A DNA stretch of 64,000 nucleotides, from assembly GCA_005406025.1 (NCBI GenBank), contig BGZK01000898.1:124001-188000 (forward strand), given 5' to 3'. The translations under genes and the position numbers were made by a program. The stretch is from Eumeta japonica (Eukaryota > Arthropoda > Insecta > Lepidoptera > Psychidae). Positions within the stretch are counted from its first letter, which is position 1; each line of letters begins with the position of its first letter. Positions 23,812-35,228 of the stretch are shown in pieces. The notes beneath the pieces were generated by a model. The model ran no database searches. It worked only from the letters and a program-made list of their open reading frames with translations, and was not told where the DNA came from.

Positions 23812-24567
23812 AACGAAGTTCCTTATGGGGCGTTGGAGAGGGGTACCCTAACCGGCAAAAAATGTCCGTAACGTTAAAAAAAGCGTAAGATTTCTATGTA
23901 TAGTCTATGCATGATGGCTATACAGCGTCCGATGTGATGACTGTTATTATTATTGCAGTTTGCTATTATTGTTATAACATTCCACTAACATTTCATGACC
24001 TAAGCGTGGTTTGTGTTTTTTATTTCGATTTTTTTTTTATTTATGAGATTATTGGGTATAATCCAATTTTGTTTACAATGACAATATTTAATTTCTTCAA
24101 TTTAATTAATTATTGCTATTCTTAATTATACAATTAAAATGAACAAAAACTATTTTTATTCATTTTTATTATTAATTGATAAATTATTTATAAATAAAAA
24201 TTTTTTAATAGTTGGTTATTATTAAACAATGTCAAAGTTACATAGCATATTTTACTGCTTTCTTTTTAGTTCATAAATATATAATTCCGACAATGTACAA
24301 GATAAAGAACGAGAAGAAATAACCAAGACAAATGATGTAATGTCGGTGAACAATACTCAGCAATCAGTAATGCAGTATGTTTTTCAGAAATTAAATATAT
24401 CTACTATATTTATTTATTCAATAAGTCATTGAGCTTATTCATTTATTCGTTTTCTTTTATTTGTATCGATAAAAAAATCATAATAAAAAATGTATACCCG
24501 AATAATTATTTTCTTTATACCTCAAATAGAACTTGAAATTAATATTTTTATAATAAGGAACTTCGTT
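23812..24567. mobile_element. Nested insertion with 15-base terminal inverted repeats inside the mariner
   Basis: AACGAAGTTCCTTAT at 23812-23826 is exactly the reverse complement of ATAAGGAACTTCGTT at 24553-24567. Mariner coding homology stops at the left repeat and only resumes at about 24690, beyond the right repeat, leaving some 120 bases on that side that match neither. The inside is AT-rich with no recognisable transposase, so this looks like a non-autonomous (MITE-like) element of about 756 bases, or part of a slightly larger one. No clean target duplication is visible. Confidence 0.55.
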
Positions 24568-24684
24568 CGTATCTGATGTCCCACGACATCACTCGTTTTT
24601 TTTTGTCTCTTCCTGCTTACTTGAGACTTATCAGACATTGGTAGTAGATATTTATAGTAGTAGAAATTGAAGTAGTAGAAATTG

Positions 24685-25250
24685 ATAGTTTTGCCCAGCG
24701 GTAAAAGCTCATAATTGATATTGCCCTTCCAATCCCTACATACACTTAGTATCAATTTATTGCGTGTTAATCCCAGTTTTACTATAGTCTGTGGAACTTG
24801 CTTGTTTATTGACTATATTTTTTTTTTCGCACGTTCTTGTTGTAGGTAATCCATTTTTCATCATCAGTAATCAATATTTTCAAAAACAGTTCAGTTTCAT
24901 TACTTTTCAATAGAGAATCGCAAATGAGTACATGATTCCTTATATTTCTTTGAGTGAGCTCGTGTGGGATGTAACTATCGAGCTTTTCTGTATATCCAAG
25001 TTTTTTCAAATGGATCAAAACTGTTTTGTCGTCAATTTCCAGCTTCTCAGCTATCTTGTTGTACTTTTCCCAAAATGGCATCAACTTTATCCGTAACAGG
25101 TCGACCAGAACGAGATTCATCTTTGACATCAAAGTTACTTGACTCAAAATGCTTGAACCAGTTTTGTGCTTCTCTTATCGACACTACATTAGGTCCTTAC
25201 ACGTCACGGTTTTTTTCGTGGCCAATCTTACACTGCTCTTTTTCGTAACA
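24685..25250 (-). pseudogene. Mariner transposase, N-terminal and central part
   Basis: In the - strand the segment 24806-25147 reads continuously and contains the mariner linker (IAEKLEIDDKTVLIHLKKLGY), the signature PHELTQRN (WVPHEL in relatives) and the first catalytic Asp region ITDDEKWITYNKN. An in-frame stop follows at KKYSQ; homology goes on past it to MILSVCRDWKGNINYELLPLGKTI. Upstream at 25060-25200 the frame changes into EAQNWFKHFESS and GRPVTDKVDA. Confidence 0.8.
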
Positions 25251-25600
25251 AAATTTCAAAATATATCGAATTTCTACATTACATTCACTATTTTTGGTGG
25301 ACACAAAAACTATGTGTGGTTTTATGAAACCACGGTAAAAGTGAAACTTATTTTCATATCGTAGACATTAAACTAATAATTTTTGGAATAATATTTCATT
25401 AAGGGTATTGAAATCGCATCATCAATTTTAATTTTATTTTTGGAAAATTGGAATGATAATGGGAAATGATAAAAGTAGATTAGTTTTCCAAGTAATATTT
25501 TTATTCAACTATGTGTTTTAGGATACTTTTACATAATTCTTAACAATTATTTAGGTGCTATACAAAATTAACGCTTGAATTTTTGACGATATCTACGGCA

Positions 25601-25804
25601 TCATTCCGCGTTCAGTTGCTTTTGATGTAAAAGTTTTTCTGTAACCACATTTTCAGATACAGGCTCACCACTTTGAACGGTGCTAGTACTCGGCATGGCA
25701 CCAAGATCTTTTTTCCTTTTTCTATAAGCACGTACTCTGTCAACGTTCTGTTTTTTACGGCGTGAAATTAATTCATCGTCATTCATTTTTGCATTATTCT
25801 TCAC
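25601..25804 (-). CDS. Small basic ORF, unrecognised, possibly transposon-derived
   Basis: A 67-codon frame. The segment SRRKKQNVDRVRAYRKRKK is strongly basic, like a bZIP basic region without the leucine zipper, followed by a Ser/Thr stretch and a short helix. Similar lysine/arginine-rich short ORFs accompany moth mobile elements, but I cannot name the family. The flanks (25430-25600, 25820-26100) are AT-rich with no other homology. It may equally be a fragment of a decayed element. Confidence 0.3.
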   Translation of the reverse strand: MKNNAKMNDDELISRRKKQNVDRVRAYRKRKKDLGAMPSTSTVQSGEPVSENVVTEKLLHQKQLNAE

Positions 25805-25819
25805 TTATTCCTCGATGAT

Positions 25820-28369
25820 CAGTTTTTCGAACTCACCAGGTGTGTCGTTGCTCACCAAAAGCAAATAAATAACACTATTCACATTAAACACTAATAACAC
25901 CAAACAAAGTAACGTGGAGCACTAGCGCAAATGAGTAATAATCTGTAAATAATCTGTACTATGGAGTGTATTCACTGTGAGCGCAAAATTACTAATACTA
26001 TAGCATTAAAGATGTATAGTATGTATATGAATGCTGACAGCGCCACCTAAAGGGAGTATTGGTACTATACATATTGGTACTATTACACTGTACTGAACAC
26101 AATACTCGCTTATTTTCAACGTAATATAGGTAACTTCGCCCGTCCACATAACTCCGTCCGTCCCTATTGAATACTGTATAGTCTATGCACTACACGGTCA
26201 GCTGATACGAACTATAGGCGCCGCCATATTGGCCTTGACTGCTCTGACGAGCAGTGGAAGGGAGTGCCTTTCACTTTACCCCTACTCTGCGGCCGACTGT
26301 AATGCGACATGCAAACGCAGACGAAAAAATTTGAGACGATGTAATAAAAGTTTCACTTTAAAAATGCAAAAATGGCGGGACAACGTTTTTGTTTTTATTT
26401 TTCCCTTTTTTTTAAACGTCTCGCGTTGTCTATTTAATGGTTTCTAAACTAGCCAGATACAAGCAGAACATCCAAAGTTCCAGTGCAACAATTTACTCAT
26501 AAAATACGAAGAAACTTGTTCCCCAATTTTACATAAATAGATAAATTATTTTTTTTTTAAAACAAAGTTTTATATCTCAAACTGCGTAATTTTCCCTTAA
26601 CCTATGCAACAATGCGTTATATTATGCGCTTTGATCCGACAATAATAGAACTGTGAAAATTTCTTAAAATATGAAATTACGTGTTTTTCGAAAGTATATT
26701 TTTTGGCGTAGTAAAAAATGTAATGAGTGTATTTTGACTATATGACGCGCCGGTGTAATACATAATTTGAATTCCAAGTACCAGGACAACATGCGCAGGA
26801 AACAATATAGAACATGTAGGTATTTAATGTAGCGTATTGTGATAAAAAAAATGTTTCGATCAACCAAACAAAATCGTATTTATCAAAAGGAAAATTGTTG
26901 TTTACTTACCTCAGAATAGTACAACTTCTTAGGTGCGTACACAAACGCTTTTTACGATTTTTGTAATAGAATTTTTGACGTAATCTCCAGTATGCGTTGT
27001 ACCTTATATTAATTAATGAGATCCTCCTTTAAATTCACTAAACCTACATGGTTGGCATCGCTTCGTTGACATTTCAGTACTATCGATGTTCTATTTAGAA
27101 TCAAAATCGCCGGAAGTTGTATCAATTTCTAAGTCGGAGGCAGCTTCTTCATCTTCCTTTCCGGTCATTTATAAAAATATAGTCCATTTTGAACGGTGTC
27201 TGCTCTCCATCAAATGTGTTGGGTTTCAAATGACCATCGAGAAACCAACCATACAACCAAAGCAACTGCGTTCTCTCTCTGTCTCATATATTTTCTTGCT
27301 CCGACTTTAAAATTTACTACCGTTATTTATGACGTACTTTTCTCAATCAACCCTACAACACCGTATTCACAATAAAATTAGCTTCATTTTGATATATAAT
27401 TCAATTGGTTGGCAGAAAAGAACAATTCCTAATATCCACTACCTGTGTGTACGGGGTTATAAGGTAATAGGGATCAGGAAAAGTACAGAACCTTGGTGTT
27501 GCATGCTGTATTTATTATATACGTTCCACTGGAGTTGTTTATTTAGCTGGAAAAATATTGATTTTTATGATTAATTAATCATAGTAGTGAGTATTTTTTC
27601 TCTCAACCTATTCCGGTTGGGTTTATAAACTTATTTTATTTCATAAAATATAATTATTGTCCGATCGGTAAATAGATACGGATCGATCTTACTTCGGATC
27701 TTAAACTATAAATAACTAAATTTAATACGTATGTATTCAATCAATTGAGCACACTGGTGTGGGGACCAGTGTCATAGAATGCGTTAGTATTTTTTGTAAT
27801 ACTCACTCTTTGGAAAAGAGTCCTGTCCTGCAGTGAATCATAGGTGTAGCATAAGTACTTAGCATAAAAATATTGCCCATGGTAGTATCAAAAATAGTCC
27901 CACTGACTTTTTTGTAACTTCTCCCTAGGAAAATTGAGTGTTTTCTAATTGTTTTTCTAATAACTTCTAAACCAATCAACTAATGAAGATCCATATAGTA
28001 ATTATAATAATTTATTACATGTGTATCAAAATAAATCACTTCCTCTTTTTATCCGCAGCATAAACAATATTAATGACAAACAACTTCAATTGAACGTCCG
28101 GTTTAAACTAATCTACTTTCTGAAATGTTATTAAAGTATTATTAAAGAAAGTATATGCGTATATGGAAAAAGAAAGGTCTTATATTAAAAAACTGGATAG
28201 TCACGTAAAAGGATAATATATTTTATGAACAGGAAAATGTTTGATTACTAGAGATTTATCTTGTTATTAAGAACATATATAACGTATGTCAACATTGAAA
28301 GTATTACTTTTTCATGTTTGATGATCCAGTTTTTTTTTTTTCTATTTAGAAAATCGTCTCTCCGTTGCT
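25820..28369. other. No gene seen
   Basis: The part 25900-26300 looks repeat-like (GACAGCGCCACCTAAAGGGAG; GGCGCCGCCATATTGGCC) and shares GTATAGTCTATGCA with the nested insertion at 23.9 kb. From 26450 on it is plain AT-rich DNA with short frames. Confidence 0.45.
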
Positions 28370-28880
28370 TTATGATAAAGTTATTTGATATAAGCCTTCC
28401 CCCGCGGCTTCGTTCAAGTAGACATAGAATAAATTTATTTTTATTTTATAAAGGACTATGTCTCTTTCAGTTTAATTCTCGATTTTGATGCTGTTTTAGA
28501 ATTAAATTCTAATTTCACTGTTTGTCCCAATTTCAATCAATTCTAGCCCCTGTCCTGCTATTGGTCGTGACCATGCGTGCAAGTTCTTGATTCCTAACTC
28601 AATCCCGATGCCACTATCATTTGCAGTCATGGTCCTGATCATTTATTATGCCCATCATAACCTTTGTAGCTTTAGAAATATTTTTTTTACTGTATTTTTA
28701 TTCTACGTTCCTGATTGTTTTGTTCACTCCTATAGGTACAATAATTTATGTACTGTTTTTGTAAGTCGGGCTGCCGTTCCCGATGAGATCCCGTCCTAAT
28801 TGTAATTATTGGTTCTTATAGCTAAATTTTGCTTTTGATTCTGGTTCCACTCTTTTTCTCTTCCAGTTCCCTTACGGCTT
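28370..28880 (+). repeat. Repeat remnant with decayed GATTCCNATCCC-like minisatellite
   Basis: The head CCTTCCCCCGCGGCTTCGTTCAAGTAGACATAG (about 28397-28430) is a phrase of a common moth repeat. After it come TCCCAATTTCAATCAATTCTAGCCCC, TTCTTGATTCCTAACTCAATCCCGATGCC and GATTCTGGTTCC in an irregular series, as at 8.3 kb. Confidence 0.4.
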
Positions 28881-29269
28881 AGGTTTCCAATTTCAATCTC
28901 ATCTATGGAGATCTATATGTGACTAACCGACTATACCCACTACAAGAATGTTGTAGTTTTTTTTTCTCACTTTCTTATGGAGCAAATATTATAGCGCTGT
29001 GCGAGTCAGCATTCCAATTCCTTTAATATGGTCTGCATTATCACTAATGTGCCAAAAAACATTTTAAAATTCCATAAAAATTCTAATAAATAAGAATAAG
29101 AACCTTTATTTGAATGATAATACAAACACATTCTTAATACACCAATCGAAATTAGTCAAGTGGTATTTTCGGTTGCACATGTAAATACGTTTTCATCTTC
29201 ACTTATATATTATATAGCATATTCAAGGCATAAACAAGCAAGCAAGCTATTATAAGTAGAGAGTAGATA

Positions 29270-29420
29270 GACTGCGCCACCCAAGGACACTCACAATTCA
29301 AGAGGAGTTACCAGTGCGTTTCCAGCCGCTTAGATGGGAATAGGACATAGGGGGCACTTTCCTCCTAGGGGAGAATTCATGTGGACTACTTTTCACAGAA
29401 ATTCTCACTTACTGGACGAA
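29270..29420 (+). repeat. Interspersed repeat related to the one at 1.95-2.05 kb
   Basis: CACCCAAGGACACTCACAATTCAAGAGGAGTTACCAGTGCGTTTCCAGCC corresponds in order to CTACCCATAGACACTCGTGACT...CACCAGTACGTTGCGTCC at 1950-2008. Both are versions of the moth repeat phrase with 'GGACACTCGCAA...GTGCGTTGCCGGCC'. Confidence 0.45.
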
Positions 29421-30369
29421 ACACTACAGCGGATGTTACTACTTTCCGTCCGTATTCTGTCAGATTGTATTATTTCACCGATCGAGCCAGCTTATTTTTA
29501 GCAACAAAAATTGTTTACAACAGTCAAGGCTGATGTAGCAGATAATTCTGTTAACGACAACAAAACGGAACTTTTTAGAACCAGTTCTAAAATTACAATT
29601 TTTTTTTATATGTATTAGTACAACTAGGTAATGCATATTTCTCAACCTCAAAAAACAAAATACCTATCGTATATAAGTCTGATTGACAAAGAAACAAGCG
29701 GAGATACTTACAAAATTGAAATAACTTATTTATCTGACGCAATCCTCAAAATAAAATTACGGCCAACGGCGCATCTCCGATTTGACGAAAAAATGTGTCC
29801 AATCTTAAATGAAGAAATGTCACTCGACGCAATCGCTACGTCAGGACTCAAAGCTGTAACGGCCCCCCGAGCTTTACAAGTCGACGGTGGATTCAGAAGG
29901 CTCTTGTGTTTCTGTTTGTATTCAAACTCGCCGCGGACGAATTTAAATTTTGAACTTATCAAGCTAAAGCTCTCTTTTATGTTAATGTCTTGCGCTTGTT
30001 AGAAAAATTTTAATAAAGACATTGTTTGGTGGTTGTGTAGTTTTCCCTTTATACACTTTCGTTCCATGTCTTCTAAAATGTATGCATGTATCTGATTTTA
30101 TAGTTTATGAAACAATACTATTACTAAATACCAAAATGAAACAGGAAATTAAGAACAAATTCAAATTAAGAATGCTCATGACTTTTAAGATTAAAATTGC
30201 TAAATATGTAGGAATATAATTTGATACTTTACATAATTTAATATTTTGTAAATCTAAGTAATATAGGAAACTTCCTTAAATTTTAATAACACTATAAAAT
30301 AATATACATATTTTACACAACAAGTGTTGTCAAATATTCATAAAATGAAACTATGAAAATAAAAACTGT
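29421..30369. other. No gene seen
   Basis: The 123-codon + frame at 29631-30002 covers a GC-richer stretch (29740-29970) but resembles no protein family I know. Rest AT-rich. Confidence 0.4.
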
Positions 30370-30835
30370 AATAATGGGTTCAGCGACACAACCATGCCTC
30401 ACCAAAAAGCTGCCCAATCAGGACATTTGATACAAACACTAGAACAAAAATTGAAAGATTACAGAGAACAATAGGATGTTGTCTGGATATCGGCCTAAGA
30501 GACGGGACAAAAAAGTACTGACATGCTCCATAGAATTAACGTAACTTATGCCTTACTCTTTGCACAAAGATTAAAACGGAAATGAGCTGGTTATGTAGCA
30601 TAATATATCGGCGAGACGTGGATGGGAAACACAATGACATGGAATAAAGTACAAAGCTTTGAAGGCAGAGGTAGACAAACGAAAAGGTGGTAAAAGGAAG
30701 TGACTGTTGAATCGCATGCGAAAATTGATTGAAGACTGCAAAATACAGATAAAGGCACTTTTTGGAGAAGGTTTTTACTAGAGGAGTTTATAAAACATAA
30801 AAATATCTATCATCAATGAGTGAAGAACCTTAAGA
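30370..30835 (+). mobile_element. RTE-type LINE 3' remnant
   Basis: In broken frames the + strand reads RLQRTIGCCLDIGLRDG, then LHRINVTYALLFAQRLKRK.AGYVA, GETWMGNTMTWNK, GRGRQTKRW and RLQNTDKGTFWRR. These correspond to the end of RTE reverse transcriptases, whose relatives read QRAMERSMLGISLRDRI, VAKLKWQWAGHVARM, W.PRG.RSRGRPP.RW and AQNR..W. Stops at several places show long decay. Confidence 0.7.
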
Positions 30836-31924
30836 TAATTTAAAATATAAGTATTTTTTTAGTTTACTATAACATAATTTAGAGATAAACTAATTGTATA
30901 ATGCTTGAGCAAGAGCAATTAAATTATCCATGTCTAGCCTGTAAAGTATCTGACAATAACCACCAACCACTCATAACTCAGTGTTGCTAGGTATTTATTT
31001 AGGGTTATTAAATTACGATACTGGCAGCAAGCGAACGAGTTAACCGTCTATCTGCTGCTGTTTGTCTCGTAACGCGGCCGTCTCGAGTAGGACTCTTCGA
31101 TGAATAAACACCCGTAGACTGGCTTTGCTACCAACAATTACGAATATTTATTCGCGACAGACAAATAAACCCAAACACATTTGTGTTGCTATATTTCACA
31201 CCCTGAACGAACAATGAATATTAAATCTCTTATTAAATTGCAAAGCATAATAATGAAATTAAAAGAAAAACACTGCAATTTGGTTTGTGAGCACGGTTCA
31301 AAGATTTTCTGATTCCATGTATCAGTCAAATTAGCTGCAACCGCGACCTCAGACGCGTTTTAGTTCAGATATTAGATTCTGTATCTATTTCTTCATTTTT
31401 TTTTTAAGTTTTCGGACCTACGTTTTCCTTTTCAAACATTCGTTAATTTTATGATTTCTCAATCATTCAAGTTATTCTATAAAATAGTAGTCAAGCATAT
31501 ACGAAAGGAAAAACACTTCTAAATAAAGACGACATAGAATGTACTTGTATCAAGTTTTAATTCCTATCAAATATGGGATTCGCGAAATATATTCCGGATA
31601 ATACAAATATTTCTTTGCACACGCCTTAAAGTATCTGTGATAATATTTCTAGCCTGCGCATAATTCATTTTTTTTTTCATCATTTGTATTTTCTTGTAAT
31701 TTTTGTCTATCTAGTGATAGACAAAAATTATTAATATATTAGTATATAAATATATATACTTATCGGGTAATAATTTATTTCCAATAACTAGTTTTGATAA
31801 TCGAATAATTCTGTTATATTCCTTTCTTCGTTAATCATCTCACAAGTACAATTATGAATTGCAGTCGTGACATCTTTGATAACAACTAGATGCATTAGAA
31901 GCATAGCATCTATACGATCTCCCG
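30836..31924. other. No gene seen
   Basis: AT-rich with the perfect inverted repeat at 31697-31730; nothing else recognised. Confidence 0.5.
31697..31730. repeat. Perfect 15-base inverted repeat
   Basis: TAATTTTTGTCTATC (31697-31711), loop TAGT, GATAGACAAAAATTA (31716-31730). Confidence 0.88.
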
Positions 31925-32400
31925 ATTAGTTTTTACAAGTTTTTATTTAGTTTCACCTGTCCCGTTGTCTGTCTGTCGGTTTGTAATCAAATCTTGCAAG
32001 TTAAATTTGATCTACTTCCCGGTTTCCGATTGAGCTGAAATTTTGCATGCATGTATAAATCGGATGAAAATGCAATATTATTATGACATAGAACTGATCT
32101 GATTGATGATAGAGCTGGAAGGTGGCCATAGGAACCCCGTAATTAAACGACGCAACCCCACCGAGTTTGGGCTCGATTGATTCGCCTTGACCAGTATCTT
32201 GGTTGGCGTGAATATGCATCTCCAACAAATTTGGGAAAAAAAGTTCATTACTTTTGTTATGAATGTGGATTATGTCTGATTGATTAAATGAATGACCCAA
32301 TATCAAAGTAAGCACGTGCCGAGGGCTGAATGGTATGACAGTGCATAAACATTTCATATCGCTAACGTTGCGCCTCAAGGTACCAGGGCGAACCCTGTTG
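31925..32400 (-). repeat. Interspersed repeat (TGTCTGTCTGTCGG / TTTGGGCTCG type), reverse orientation
   Basis: CACCTGTCCCGTTGTCTGTCTGTCGGTTTGTAATCAAATCTTG, then TTCCCGGTTTCCGATTGAGCTGAAATTTTGCA, GGAACCCCGTAATTAAACGACGCAACC and GAGTTTGGGCTCGATTGATTCGCC. These are phrases of another moth-wide repeat. A 125-codon open frame on the - strand here is incidental. Confidence 0.5.
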
Positions 32401-32424
32401 AACTGAAGCCCTTATCCCTCTATA

Positions 32425-32715
32425 ATGGACTTGGGAGGATGGACCGTTTTTGTCCTATACTCGTGGAAACAACATGAACAAAAAAAAACTACTACACAAA
32501 GAAAACGACGTTTAGAGAAGGCGAAATTGAAGCGACAGGAGATGATTTCTAATGAAAGCAATGTCCACAAGCAAGCAACGCTTAAAAAAATAAGTTTAAC
32601 AGTAGCTAAACATAGAAAAAACGAATCGTTATTACGAGCACAAATAGGCAAAATACCAATAGAATACATACACAAGAGAAAAGAAAAACTCGAATTAAAA
32701 ATACTAAAAAGTTAA
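32425..32715 (+). CDS. Small Lys/Arg-rich ORF, unrecognised
   Basis: 96 codons ending just after the interspersed repeat at 31.9-32.4 kb. The composition is very lysine-rich and helical (KRRLEKAKLKRQEM, HKRKEKLELKILK), with no domain I recognise. Lysine-rich frames are common in AAA-rich DNA. No splice sites, Kozak context or neighbouring exons support it, so it may not be translated. Confidence 0.18.
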   Translation: MDLGGWTVFVLYSWKQHEQKKTTTQRKRRLEKAKLKRQEMISNESNVHKQATLKKISLTVAKHRKNESLLRAQIGKIPIEYIHKRKEKLELKILKS

Positions 32716-34659
32716 AAATAAAATTAAAGAAAAAAACCTTTTTTGAAGGCAAGCTTTTATTGTTTGTTAATAGAATGAACTAAAAAGTTAAAATTAAATT
32801 AACTATAATAAGAAATATAACACTTTATAAGTTCATTGTAACCTTTAACGATAATTAAGCTTCTTCGTCTACGACAAAATAATTTCATATCGTACATAAT
32901 TATATATTTTTAACAATAAAACTATACATCTTAATTATTAAATCTTCCCGTTTTTATCACAGTCCCAATTTTATAAACAAAAGCGTGTTACATTTTGATG
33001 GTATAATTAAGAACATTTAGCACCTTCTTTTTTCTCTTGCTATCACAATGTAATACGCATCTATGCAGTGAAGCCACCGTGAAAAGTGGGCCCAAGAGCT
33101 TGACTAAATGAATTAATATTTTTACAATATTATTTATTTCACATCTACAGATCACTTATCCCTATTTAAAAAAATGTCTTATATGTTGTTTAATGATAAT
33201 ACATGTCGATCATCAAAATCTATTAAGCAAGTTATGCTTTATAAATACTATAAAATTTCAATTGGACTCAATACCAGTTCTTCACAGACTCCATATTTTG
33301 TCGAATAAGCTAGTTGACATTTTAGCCTAAGATACTATTGTTTCGTTTGAATTCTTAAATTGTTTTAGGGGTAGTTTTTGAATATCGACCTTCAAATACA
33401 TCAATAGTTGTCGGCTACGAGGGAAGGGAGGATTTTATTACGTGAGCACTCACACGGGAGGTCGCGTCCACACGACAGCCTCGTCTCCTTCCGTCTGTCT
33501 GTTTTCGCAGAACCTCCACGACTGTTTATTATTTATACCACATGTCTGTGGTCGTAACGTAACGTTGTTTATATAAGAAAATATAACAGAATGTTTGTTA
33601 TTATTTCGTATTGTCTCTGCTCAAGAAATGATCATCTCGCAATTGATGTTTGGATATCGATATTAGAACTAACAAAAAAGGTAATTATTAGAGTTAGCTT
33701 TGTTCCCTTTTTTAGTTATATATTAATTACAGTTCAAAATCTGTATCCAAAACTGTACAAGGGTAATTTGTCTTCAGTGTAGTGATTCTTTATGTTTCAT
33801 AATTTTTTTTATGGATAAAAGTAATTTGATATGGCTTTTAAATTTAAAGTCCTATTATAAATGGGTAAAACTATTTAAATAATATCTAAATTACCTGTTG
33901 TAATTTTTTCAGCTTTTTAATAGCAAGTTTTAAAAATTATAAATATTTTATCTTAATCTATAAAGAAACAATATCGACTATTCACTATTCATACTTTTGT
34001 ATTATGAAAAGAATATTTTAAAATAATAAAAAAAAAAATTAGTTTGAACGAAATTGTACTAATCACTCAAGAAATACGAAAAGACCTCGTCATATCATAC
34101 TCAACAACCCCAAAAGGGTCACTCAGGAAACGGTTCTAAAAAGGAAATGTAACAGGGCCAAAAGTTCCATACCCATCTTTTTTATCATTTTGTGATAAAT
34201 AAAAGCTTTTCCTTTTTATAAAATCACCAATATATTGTTATGGTAGGGAACACATATTCAAACTAATATATAGTAAATAAATCTTCATAAAAACCGTGCA
34301 AACTTTAAATTAGGCCTGTATTCGTAATTAAAGAAAAATTATGTAGCTTAATGCCGAAAAAGCGAATCATATTCCTGTTTGATAGATGACAGATAACGCA
34401 ACTCATCACACTCAACGTTTTATAGTGAAATAGACCACACCGTGTATAAATAAAAGAAGAAAAATCTTGTTTATAACAAGTACAACGTCTCAATCCTATA
34501 ACAAGAAATATTAACTTCTCGGCTATTAGATTGCTTTATGTTATTTCTAAGTGTCGTACTGAGTTATTATTTACTCAATACTTTTTATCGGAAAGTAGAA
34601 CTATAACTAAAGAAACAAGGAGGTATGTAGACTATTACTCTTAAACTAGTGTAAATTAA
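32716..34659. other. No gene seen
   Basis: AT-rich. 33420-33500 has GC-richer text including TCCTTCCGTCTGTCTGTTTTCGCAG, perhaps an old repeat end in reverse orientation. Confidence 0.45.
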
Positions 34660-35228
34660 GGTGCACCACCAAAAGAGCGTATATACATAGCACTTAGTTC
34701 TTTTTGTTGAGAAGCGCCATTTATCGGCAATAACTCAAAAACGGTATTTTGGACCATGCTCAAAATAATTTTCGTTGAAATTATTTATTAAGCGTTACCT
34801 TTTGAACTTGTTTCGTAATTATTTTTTGGACTTATAGTTTAAAATATGAAGGGGGTAGACAACACAATTTATACAATTTTCGGAGCTATTATTTCCGAAA
34901 ATATTCACTTAATGTTTTCGGAAAATAAAAAAAATAGCTTTAAAGCTTTAAAATGTTTTTAAAAGAACTATCGAAATATGTACTATACATTGATGTTATC
35001 TGAAAAAAAAATTGTCCAGCTTCTGTTACTTGTGTGGAGTGCCCCCCTAGAAATATTTACTTTTGTTACATACCTACCTATACAAGAAACCTACACTGCG
35101 AATCATCAATATACATTTTGTAGATTTTGAGTAAAATACCTGTGACATACGGACAGACGGACGGACGGACAAGACGAAACTATAAGGGTACCGTTTTTGC
35201 CATTTTGACTTGGAAACCTAAAAAAGAA
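34660..35228 (+). repeat. Interspersed repeat of the same type
   Basis: The right end reads TGTGACATACGGACAGACGGACGGACGGACAAGACGAAACTATAAGGGTACCGTTTTTGCCATTTTGACTTGGAAACCTAAAAAAG, a copy of the repeat terminus seen at 23.04-23.11 kb. The stretch upstream to about 34660 has the expected 'CAATAACTCAAAAACGG' and 'GTGTGGAGTGCCCCCC' phrases. No ORF. Confidence 0.55.

Larger units (their letters stand above)
23374..25370 (-). mobile_element. Mariner-type transposon, decayed and interrupted by a nested insertion
   Basis: On the - strand the mariner transposase is readable from the helix-turn-helix part (EAQNWFKHFESS, RSGRPVTDKVD, about 25060-25180), through KTVLIHLKKLGYTEKLDSYIPHELTQRN and DDEKWITY (24806-25040), to CRDWKGNINYELLPLGKTI (about 24685-24745). 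It then stops and resumes with RPELITRKGMVFQHD at about 23765-23810. It continues through GWKVLMHPPCSHDVASSDFHLFQFLRNSL to a stop near 23533. Eroded ends sharing AATAAGTTT-like sequence lie near 23390 and 25345. The second catalytic Asp survives in QHDYTRTH; the last Asp lies in HDVASSD. The outer limits are approximate. Confidence 0.75.

Noticed and set aside
29631..30002. 123-codon + frame
   Set aside because: No family resemblance, no splice or start context, and the opposite strand is open over the same GC-richer stretch, so composition explains it.
32001..32378. 125-codon - frame
   Set aside because: It lies wholly inside an interspersed repeat and shows no protein family.
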